In this document: one piece after another, positions 44,201 through 56,200 of the stretch
Position numbering within the stretch: the stretch's first letter is position 1
Layout: each line of letters starts with the position of its first letter
Origin: Agapetus fuscipes
Lineage: Eukaryota; Arthropoda; Insecta; Trichoptera; Glossosomatidae
Reading direction: 5' to 3'
NCBI GenBank assembly: GCA_951799405.1
Contig: OX637356.1
Location: forward strand, 10,005,229 to 10,069,228
Length of the DNA: 64,000 nucleotides
Made by a program: the position numbers and the translations under genes
The notes under the pieces: model-generated
What the model saw: the letters and a program-made list of their open reading frames with translations, nothing else
Database searches by the model: none
What the model was told of the DNA's origin: nothing

Positions 44201-47200
44201 TTGACAAACTAAACTAACGCTTTGTTCCAGATTTTTTGGTGTTTGTTTGTTTGTTTGTTTGTTTGTTTGTTTGTTTGTTTGTGTGTTTGTATATTTGTAC
44301 CATTATAGGCGCCCAGACCGTTCGCAGCACGATGCTGAAATTTTGCACACCCCCATAAAGTCTTAGTGGCTAAACAACTGTCAGGGTCCGGATGACGTCA
44401 CGTGCATATTTCGCATACCTGCGATACAGACTGAAAATTGAAATCTTGCCGCTGGCGGCCATTTTGAATTTACAGACTTGATATTCGAAACGGTCATGCC
44501 TCTCAGTAATTTTAATAACTTTCGGAAGAAACTTTTTCGCAAAAAGTAAATTCTTCAAACAAAATTTGTAAATACCTACATAGAAAAAAATAAAAAATTC
44601 TAACTTTCAAGTCGCACAATGGGCGCATGTATCAAGTTGGAACATTGAAATTAGGCATGCCACCTGAGCATAAACAGACTTACATATTTTCACAAGAACA
44701 ACAAAATGCATGAAGGATTAAGAGTAGCTGCCATACACTTTTTTTGGTTTCTTCAATATTTAACATTCTCCTGGCGGTCATTTTAAGATTCTGAAGGTTT
44801 TTTCTCAATGATCAATTTGGTTTTGCTTATTTCAACATTTTTTGAAAGAAAACTTTTTTCAATGACAATTTTTTTCCAACAAAATTTTGAAAAACCTGAT
44901 TTTCACAAAAAAGTCAAATTTATAAGTAAAAAAATCTACTGTTTTGGTGCTACACAAACAATTATAATTTAGCGAAATGTAATGATATGTAATAGGATAA
45001 TCCCGCCAAGTGTATATTTTGCATACCCGCGATACCAACTAAAAAAATACATTGCTCTGCAGGCGGCCATTTTGAATGTCTTGGTCTCATACTCGAATTT
45101 AAAATGCATTTTAGTAAATCCCATAAATGTTGGAAGAAACTTTTTTTCTACGGCAAATTTCTTTGAACAAATATTTAAAAAGTAAAATTTCATACAAAGT
45201 GTCTTATATATAAAAATAAAAAAAAGTTAAAAAGTTTCTTTTTTTTAAATTTTCAAAAGTCATTTTTTCTTAGAGTTCTGTCGATGGGTCGAACGTTTTC
45301 CCATACTTAGATTTTTTGTAGATTGTGAGTTTAGGCATTTTAAGGTATCTTCAGGAACCAATATCGTGAAAAGTATAACAAGCAGTTATAAGATGGCAAA
45401 AGGTAATTCAGAGCAGCACGAGCAGTCTGAAGACATTTCATGCCAATTGTAGCAGCTTGAACAATGTAAAAACAAAAGCACCGTTACCAACAAAACAATG
45501 CCGTATGGCAAACGCAGTCATGTTTCATGCCACTATAAGACAATTGCAAGCAACATAGGTACGCTTAAGATACTATTACCAGCAAAACGAAAAAGAGTAG
45601 AAAAGACAAGTTATACACTTAAATGATAATGAACGGGTCGAGCATCATTATAAACCATCACCAGAAAAATAAAGAGCAGAAATAAAAAGCAGGATAAAGA
45701 CTTCAGCACCTGCACAACAATAGGAAGTAGCACAATCAGGCCTGGGATTCTACCATAAAATTGTCCACTTTTTGTTGTTGTTGTTGGTCAGTTCTCATGG
45801 ATCTTTTAAAAATCAGAGCAGGGGTAAAGTGTGCTGGTGAAGCCGGACTTCAAACTAAAATGCCGTTATCGTGCGCAGCACGAGTAGGCAGGTTATTTAA
45901 CTTAAATTCGTCTTTCGTGGATTAAAGATATTCGGAACATGAAAAGAATTCAATTACCTTTTCATCACAAAATTTATTAAATTATATCTAAAAGCATTCA
46001 ATGAAATAAAGAACATATGGGTAAAAAATTATAACGAAGCCAGACTAAAAACTACCCGTAGGGCCTAGCAGCCAACCGTGCGAGAGCGCGGTTTGGTCTG
46101 CTAGTATTTTAATATATCCTTAACTGAACTTAACCGAACCTTAACCGAACTTAACCGAACCATAACCGAACTTAACCGAACCTTAACCGAACTTAACCGA
46201 ACCTTAACCGAACTTAACCGAACCTTAACCGAACTTAACCGAACCTTAACCGAACATAACCGAACCTTAACCGAAATTAACCGAACCTTAACCGAACTTA
46301 ACCGAACCTTAACCGAACTTAACCGAACCTTAACCGAACTTAACCGAACCTTAACCGAACTTAACCGAACCTTAACCGAACTTAACCGAACCTTAACCGA
46401 ACTTAACCGAACCTTAACCGAACTTAACCGAACCTTAACCGAACTTAACCGAACCTTAACCGAACTTAACCGAACCATAACCGAACCATAACCGAACTTA
46501 ACCGAACCATAACCGAACTTAACCGAACCTTAACCGAACTTAACCGAACCTTAACCGAACTTAACCGAACCTTAACCGAACTTAACCGAACCATAACCGA
46601 ACTTAACCGAACCTTAACCGAACTTAACCAAACCTTAACCGAACTTAACCGAACCATAACCGAACTTAACCGAACCTTAACCGAACTTAACTGAACCTTA
46701 ACCGAACTTAACCGAACCTTAACCGAACCTTAACCAAGAGTTGCAGGGTGTATGTCCATTTGAGATTTGGTTTTTATGTTGTAGGTTCACATGAGGCATG
46801 TGCAAGCGCGTACTTGTATGTGTCTGGTTGTGAGAATGCATGTAATGTGAATCTCCAATGTAACATATCTTTGCAACTTAGATTAGATTAGATTAGATTT
46901 TATGAGTGTCAGACAGAGTAATTTACATGGTTCTTCAACTCAACAAAAGATACAAACTACAGATCATACAAACCTATGCTCCTACTAGTGCAGCGGATGA
47001 TGAAGAGGTCGAACAATTGTATGAGGACATAGCTACAGCACGAAGTCAGATAAACGCACAGTTTACAATCGTGTTGGGAGATTTTAATGCCAAGATTGGC
47101 CAAAAAACTACCTCGGATCCTGATAATATTGGCCAATTCGGATTAGGTCAGAGAAATGATAGAGGACAACTTCTACTTGAATTTCTTCGAAGAGAAGATC

Positions 47201-50200
47201 TATACTGCATGTCAACATTTTTCAAAAAACCCCCACAGAGGAAATGGACGTGGAAAAGTCCAGATGGTGTTACGAAAAATGAAATAGACTACATTTTATG
47301 CTCTAAAAAAGAAATCTGTAATGATGTGTCTGTGCTGAACCGCTTCGACACTGGGAGTGATCACAGAATAGTACGGGCCAAAATCCAGATCAAAACGAAG
47401 TTAGAAAGGAGAAAACTGATCTCTGAAGTCATAAGACCATCCGCCTCGGTACTTGAGGAAAGACACGAAGAGTACCAAACACACCTCACAAACAAATTGA
47501 GATCAGATCTTTGTGGGAATGACCTGAATGACTTATGTGCGTCCATCACTGAAGGAGTATTAACAGCAGCCAAAAAAGTTGGCAATTTGAAACAGAAAAG
47601 CGACCCTAAGTTAAAATTAAGTACCTTGGCACTGATAGAAAAGAGAAAACAGACACCCAGGGATTCAAATGACTACGAGACCCTAAACAAACAGATAAAG
47701 AAGGCTATCCGAAAAGACTCGAGGTCTCACAAAACGAAAACAATTGAACAAGCTATCCAAGATAATATGAATCTTAAAGTTTTAAGATCAAAGCTGGCAA
47801 AGTCACGGGGTAGAATCCATTGCATGAAGGACAGAAACAGTATTATCCACCATGACAAACAGGATATCCTGAATATTGTACAAGAATTTTACTCCACATT
47901 GTATAGTGAGTCAATACCTGCACCGAGTCAAATAAACTCAAGAGGTACACCAATCAGGAACATGGGTTCAGAAAAAATACCTGAAATAAACAGAGACGAA
48001 CTTAGAGCAGCTATAAAACAACTTAAAAACCGAAAAAGCCCCGGAGAAGACAGGATTACAGCCGAAATGTTGAAAAACGGTGGAATAGTGTTAGAGGATG
48101 CACTATGCGCTCTATTCAATCGTTGTCTACAAGAGGAAAGAATACCAGAAAAATGGCGCAATGCTGAAGTTATACTTCTTTTCAAAAAAGGAGACGCAGC
48201 TAACATTGGAAACTATAGACCTATAAGCCTTCTGAGTGTCTTATATAAATTATTTACAAAAATTGTCACAAAAAGATTAACACCTAAGTTTGACTTCTAT
48301 CAACCAAAAGAGCAAGCAGGTTTCCGAAGTGGCTATAGCACCATTGACCACATCCACACGTTGCGTACACTCATAGAGAGATGCACAGAATACAAAATTC
48401 CTCTGTACCTAGCTTATGTAGATTATGAAAAAGCTTTTGATTCTCTTGAAGTGTGGGCCGTCCTGGAGGGGATGAAAAGGGCTGGAATAGACTCTAGTTT
48501 CATAAATCTTATACAGAATATTTATGAGAACGCTACATTGCATGTGACTCTAAATGACAATTGGAAGACTAACCTGATACCAGTAAAGCGTGGCGTGAGA
48601 CAAGGAGATCCAATTTCTCCGAAACTATTTACTTTAGCATTGGAATATGCCTTAAAACATCTACCATGGGACTCCAAAGGTATAATCATAGATGGCACTC
48701 ACCTTAATCACCTACGTTTCGCAGACGATATTATTGTCATCAGTAACGACCCTACACAACTGACGGAAATGCTAAAGGAGTTGAATGAAGCATCTAAAAA
48801 AGTTGGCCTAAAAATGAACCTCACTAAAACCAAGTTGATGACGTCACAACCAGCACAAATTGTACTGGACAATGCCAGCATTGAATCTGTCGATGAGTAC
48901 ATTTATTTGGGTCACAAAATACAGCTCGGGCGAGATAACCAGACAGCAGACCTAAATAGAAGAGTCGGACTAAGCTGGGCAGCATTCAAAAATCTTGGTC
49001 ACATTTTGAAAAATCCGAAAATACCCATCAACTTAAAAAGGAAAGTATTCAATGCCTGTGTCCTGCCAGTGTTCACTTATGATATTGAGACAGTCACAAT
49101 GTCACAAAAAAGTGCCCACAAGCTAAGAGTCACACAGAGAGCAATGGAGAGAGCCATGTTGGGTGTCAGTTTGCGGGACAGACTCAGAAATGAGGACATA
49201 AGAGTCAGGACAAAGGTTTCCGATGTCATCAAGATGGCCGCAACCCTCAAGTGGCGATGGGCGGGACATGTCGCTCGCGATCCAGATGAAAAATGGACAA
49301 AGCGACTGCTGTGCTGGTGCCCAAGGACGGCAAAGCGTGGAGTTGGGCGCCCACAGTTGCGTTGGCGTGACGATGTTCAGAGAAGTGCAGGACTTGCCTG
49401 GATGCGGATCGCTCAGGATAGAAACGAATGGAAAATGCGAGAGGAGGCCTACGTCCAGGAGTGGACGATCAATACAGGCTGAAGAAGAAGAAGAAGAAGA
49501 TTTTATGAAACCTTTGTTAAATGTAAAATGTTATTCTGGAAATTTCATTTTATTCTGACATGCATATTTTAATATAATAACTGTAGGGGAATTCTGTATC
49601 ATAGAATAATGAGATCTCAACCCTTTTTGTCGTGTTTGAAGTGTGCCATGTGTTTCGTAAAATTATTGCTATCTCGTTTTAACCTGAGAGTACAGTGCGC
49701 GTTATTCGATGCAGAAGCGGGATAAAAACTGATTGTCTCCTTGCATCTGCATTAAAACGTTTCCAACGGACTTCGGCTTGACATTTTTTTCCTGATTGTA
49801 TGATGGTTGCGACTCTATAATATATATCTCAATGCCTTGTACATACTCATACAAGTTAATAGCATAACCCATACATCGAAACTTCACTTTATACCAATAA
49901 ACGAGTATATCGTGAAAAGTATAACAAGCAGTTATAAGATGGCAAAAGGTAATTCAGAGCAGCACGAGCAGTCTGAAGACATTTCATGCCAATTGTAGCA
50001 GCTTGAACAATGTAAAAACAAAAGCACCGTTACCAACAAAACAATGCCGTATGGCACAACCGAACCTTAACCGAACTTAACCGAACCATAACCGAACTTA
50101 ACCGAACCTTAACCGAACTTAACCGAACCTTAACCGAACTTAACCGAACCATAACCGAACTTAACCGAACCTTAACCGAACTTAACCGAACCTTAACCGA

Positions 50201-53200
50201 ACTTAACCGAACCTTAACCGAACTTAACCGAACCTTAACCGAACTTAACCGAACCTTAACCGAACTTAACCGAACCTTAACCGAACTTAACCGAACCATA
50301 ACCGAACTTAACCGAACCTTAACCGAACTTAACCGAACCTTAACCGAACTTAACCGAACCATAACCGAACTTATCCGAACCTTAACCGAACTTAACCGAA
50401 CCTTAACCGAACTTAACCGAACCTTAACCGAACTTAACCGAACCTTAACCGAACTTAACCGAACCTTAACCGAACTTAACCGAACCATAACCGAACTTAA
50501 CCGAACCTTAACCGAACTTAACCGAACCTTAACCGAACTTAACCGAACCTTAACCGAAATTAACCGAACCTTAACCGAACTTAACCGAACCTTAACCGAA
50601 CTTAACCGAACCTTAACCGAACTTAACCGAACCTTAACCGAACTTAACCGAACCATAACCGAACGTAACCGAACCTTAACCGAACTTAACCGAACCATAA
50701 CCGAACTTAACCGAACCTTAACCGAACTTAACCGAACCATAACCGAACTTAACCGAACCTTAACCGAACTTAACCGAACCTTAACCGAAATTAACCGAAC
50801 CTTAACCGAACTTAACCGAACCTTAACCGAACTTAACCGAACCTTAACCGAACTTAACCGAACCTTAACCGAACTTAACCGAACCTTAACCGAACTTAAC
50901 CGAACCATAACCGAACTTAACCGAACCTTAACCGAACTTAACCGAACCTTAACCGAACTTAACCGAACCATAACCGAACTTAACCGAACCTTAACCGAAC
51001 TTAACCGAACCTTAACCGAACTTAACCGAACCTTAACCGAACTTAACCGAACCTTAACCAAGAGTTGCAGGGTGTATGTCCATTTGAGATTTGGTTTTTA
51101 TGTTGTATATTTTATGTTGTTCACATGAGGCATGTGCAAGCGCGTACTTGTATGTGTCTGGTTGTGAGAATGCATGTAATGTGAATCTCCAATGTAACAT
51201 ATCTTTGCAACTTAGATTAGATTAGATTAGATTTTATGAAACCTTTGTTAAATGTAAAATGTTATTCTGGAAATTTCATTTTATTCTGACATGCATATTT
51301 TAATATAATAACTGTAGGGGAATTCTGTATCATAGAATAATGAGATCTCAACCCTTTTTGTCGTGTTTGAAGTGTGCCATGTGTTTCGTAAAATTATTGC
51401 TATCTCGTTTTAACCTGAGAGTACAGTGCGCGTTATTCGATGCAGAAGCGGGATAAAAACTGATTGTCTCCTTGCATCTGCATTAAAACGTTTCCAACGG
51501 ACTTCGGCTTGACATTTTTTTCCTGATTGTATGATGGTTGCGACTCTATAATATATATCTCAATGCCTTGTACATACTCATACAAGTTAATAGCATAACC
51601 CATACATCGACAACTTCACTTTATACCAATAAACGAGTATGTAGTAGTTATGCAATATCGAAAAACAAATAGATAGAAGTAAAAAAAATTTTTTTGAGAT
51701 AGGAGGTTGAAAAAGTAAGACGACGATAAATAATATTAATACGTATTGTTACATAATATACTCATATTAGTTATAAAAACAGTTAAATACATTGTACAAC
51801 TTGTTCATATTCATAAATAGCACTGCACAACTACTTTGGAAATGAAATGCCTTGTACATACTCATACAAGTTAATAGCATAACCCATACATCGACAACTT
51901 CACTTTATACCAATAAACGAGTATGTAGTAGTTATGCAATATCGAAAAACAAATAGATAGAAGTAAAAAATTTTTTTTTGAGATACGAGGTTGAAAAAGT
52001 AAGACGACGATAAATAATATTAATACGTATTGTTACATAATATACTCATATTAGTTATAAAAACAGTTAAATACATTGTACAACTTGTTCATATTCATAA
52101 ATAGCACTGCACAACTACTTTGGAAATGAAATTCTTTATGTCCTTACATACTTCTTTCATTTCATCCAGAGTCATAACCTTCTTCGTACAAGCTCTCCTT
52201 TTATTATGACTCCGGATATTCCATTCATTCGCATTGTTGAATTATATTTTTATTTTTTTTAATAATTGATGATAATATTAATACCTGTGTCTGGGAGACA
52301 AAAGAGACAAAGATAGGTTGATGCATTGCATTTCTCTTAAAAAAAACGGGCAGCATTGGCAAAAGTGAACCAAGTTTGTACAGCATGGAAGGTCAGCCTC
52401 ATACTAACCTATCAGTCAAGGAGCTTCATATTTCTCTTCACGACTTTATTTAGAAAAAAATATTGTTGCAGATTACGTGATCGGCAGTTCCGCAGTCATC
52501 CCAAGTACGGCTACACTCTGCCCTGTCCCGCTGGCTGCGACAACTCATTCATAGAGGAAACCCACCACTTCAGACTGTTAGATAAAAACCAAGTATGCGA
52601 CTCAACTTCCATATCTAATAATAAACCAAAACCCTTGTGACTTCGCTTGTACTTTCAAGGCTTGATTATTGTAATGGAATATACAGCGGCCTACCGTGTG
52701 TGCAGTTGAACAGACTTCAATCTGTGCTCAATATGGGAGCACGTCTAATATATAATTTTAAAAAATGTGCTTCCATTATCCCTACATTAAGAGACTAGCT
52801 TCCATGGGCGTAACTAGGAAGGGGCAGGGGAGGACAGCTGCCCCCCCCTGGAAGAGAAAAATTAACGTAAATAATCCAAAATCGTTATTAAATTGTATTG
52901 CAATTACTGAAATGGCCATTTTTCGATCATGGCTTGCCTCCTCTAGAGATGTGCGACACATGAAAGCTACTGACATTTTTTTGCAATATTATAAATTTTG
53001 ATACAGAATATCAGAATAATCTTGCACTTTGTGTGTCTACCCCCCGTCGACGACAGCAAAATTTTGCGCTATTTGTTGTTCATTTCTGGGCTAAATAATA
53101 ATTTGCAAGTGTAAAATCTATTTAACTGTCTTTAAATCAACATAGAATGTTCCCCGCAGTATATTTCAGAGCTTTGTGGGAGGGACTCAGTCGATGGTAA

Positions 53201-56200
53201 GCGGCTGGCATTAAGATCTGCAAGTAGTACTGTTTGAATAAATTAACAGTTCCAAAACGATCTAATAAAGCAAAATACTTGGATCGTGCCTTTTGCATAG
53301 CCGGCCCTGTGCTGTGGAATGCCCTACCTCATGAGCTAAGAGCCGTAGAGAGTGCAAGTGCATTTAAGTCGGCTAGGGGTGTGAGGGGCTTCCCTGACTT
53401 TCTCTGCGCCCAGTTGTCTTATTCCGGGCCTGAGTCAACCCCCTGCTCAATGGTAGGACAACAACCAGAAAGCTGCCTGCAGGATGAAGCAAACGATGAT
53501 CTTTTTTTTTATTGTGAATCACTCCTCAATTGCCCTCTACCAGCTTAGTCGCCGCTTTAGAAAGCACCAATTTCTTAACTTCTTGGGTGTCAGAATGCGG
53601 ATCCGCGCTCTTTGTACCGATAGCAATTTGTTTTTGTTTTTATTTAGTTTATACTTATTTAGAAATTCAATCAACATACGAGTATTCCTATTGAGTGAAA
53701 CTATCAACCGATAGAATCATAGCATTAATTTCCATTTGCGAATACTTTTCAAATATTTCAACTGTTTCCTTGTGAGCTGAGGAGTAAAAATGAAATATGT
53801 GTAAAATGCTCTAATAAAAACTTTATTTCACTGCCTCTGAGCTAAAAATCAGATAGGAGATATGTTTTGTATCTTTAGAGATATTTAATATCAAAAACAT
53901 GAGTTTTTTCCTGCGCAATTGGATCTATAATCTATAATCCAAGTTGCAAAGATGCATGCCCACAAACAGGCGCTTGTAAGTTTGCGCTTACAAATCGAAC
54001 CCATGCAACAGTCTTATCCCAGTTTGTTAACGAATTAAAAAGCGGATTAATTATAAATAAAAACAAAAGATCTATTATTGTAGGCGATATCAACTTAAAT
54101 ATAGCGAATGATTATTCATCGAACGATAAAGACAACTACTTAAATATGCTCGCCGAACTAAACTTCTTATCTTGTATAAATTCTTACACTAGAAACATCA
54201 AAAATCAAAGACCTTCGTGTATTGACCACATATTTACAAATATTCCGGAATATCATAATATAATATCCGCAGTCATACATACAAACATTACTGACCATTA
54301 TTCTTGTATTTTAAAATACAAATTAGATATTCCAAGTAAAATAAATGATACAACACAAAAAAACTTAAAAACCATGTTTCTACACCTAGACATTTTAAAA
54401 AATAAACTACAAAATGAAAATTGGTCAGAAGTATATAAATGTAGTGATGTAAATGAAAGCAACAATTTATTTAACATGAAATTAACTGAAATCATTAATG
54501 AGTCAACAAAGAACATAAACAGAACAAAATCTAAATATAAACCTATCAAAGCATGGATCACCCATGGCCTAATAGTTTCAATAAGACATAAGCAAACACT
54601 TTACAAAATAACCACTAAAAGACCAAACGATGAAAGAATATACAAACACTATAAGTTGTACAAAAAAAAGCTCACGTATTTAATAAAAACCACTAAAGAA
54701 AAATATTATGAAAAAAAGTTAGGAAACACCGAAAATGATAACAAAAGAGTGTGGAAGGTAATAAATGAGATAATTGATAAAAAAAAACAAAAGACCAATG
54801 TTATAAATGAAATCACATATGAAAACACAAAAATAAGCTGCGAATCAAAACCCACTAAAGTTGCAAACATTTTTAACAATTATTTTGTTAATGTAGGAAA
54901 AAATCTTGCTAAACTGATACAAACAAACACAGTCACAATGCCAACAATAAAAACAAACACAAACAAAATTGAAATCCTTAACAGCTGTACTGAACAGGAA
55001 GTTGAAAAAATTATTGACAATATGAAAGGAGGATCAACTCCAGGATTTGATGGCATAACTATCGATACACTAAAACACATTAAAAAAGAAATTTCAAAAC
55101 CACTAATGTACATTATAAATAAAAGTTTTGAGACCGGAAAATTTCCAAATATATATAAAAAATCCATAATAATTCCAATATTTAAATCTGGTGAACAGGA
55201 TGATATAACAAATTACAGACCTATCTCTATAATATCAAACATAGCTAAAATATTTGAAAAAATAGTTAAAAGAAGAATCAACGCATATATAAAAAGCAAT
55301 AATATAATAAATGAAAACCAGTTTGGTTTTATGGAAAATAGAAGCACACAAGATGCAATTGCTAAATTAACTAGCTATGTACTGAATGCATTGGACAAAT
55401 CTCGTAAATGTATCGGTGTATTCATAGATTTAAAAAAAGCTTTTGACAGCATATCTCATTACAAATTGACTTCAAAATTAGAAAGTATCGGTTTCCAAGG
55501 CAGGACACTCGAGTGGATAACAAGCTATCTATATCAAAGACCTCAAGTTGTCAAAATAAATGAGGTGTACAGCCAAATGGAAACTAGTAATTTCGGAATA
55601 CCACAGGGCACAGTATTAGGCCCTTTATTATTTATATTATATGTCAATGATGTATTTACACTGAAACTAAACGGAAAAATAATATCCTATGCCGATGATA
55701 CAGTTATTATCATCGAAGATACAAATTGGAATAGTGTCACCAATAAAGCAAATGTTGACATTGTCAATTTAAAGCACTGGTTCGACGTGAATTTGTTAAC
55801 ACTCAACAGCGAAAAAACTTACATTGTCCCGTTCTCTATTAATGAAAATAAATTAAATCTAAATTTAAACGTATTTATTCATCAACAAAATAAATGTAAT
55901 AAAGCGAATTGTAATCTAACCTGCTCAATACTAAAGCAAACAGATACTACAAGATATTTAGGCGTTGACATAGATAGTAAATTAAAGTGGAAAGAACATA
56001 CTAGCAAACTGATAAAACGAATCAGAAAGTGCATATACATATTTATAAGACTTAGAAATATACTCGGAATAGATAACTTAAGAAGAGTCTACTACGCAAT
56101 TGTGCAATCTATATTACAGTACGGCATTATAGGATGGGGAGGGTCATACTTAAACACATTAAACCCTGTAAAAATAATTCAAAAATTAATCATTAAGATA

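Noticed and set aside
44241..44283. (GTTT)n run as a regulatory element
   Set aside because: Simple microsatellite within the Helitron.
49807..49998. 63-codon ORF with [14 protein letters not shown]
   Set aside because: The C-terminal part is a Helitron fragment repeated at 45390, and the frame crosses a duplication junction.
46115..51058. CRISPR-like array
   Set aside because: Units are contiguous with no spacers, and the genome is eukaryotic.
50030..51061. 343-codon minus-strand frame of VRLSSVK repeats (also 46101-46657)
   Set aside because: It exists only because the 21-bp satellite has a length divisible by three and lacks stops in one frame; no start, promoter or non-repetitive domain.
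53234..53548. 104-codon ORF
   Set aside because: The recognisable part ([12 protein letters not shown]) is a LINE reverse-transcriptase C-terminus, not a host gene.
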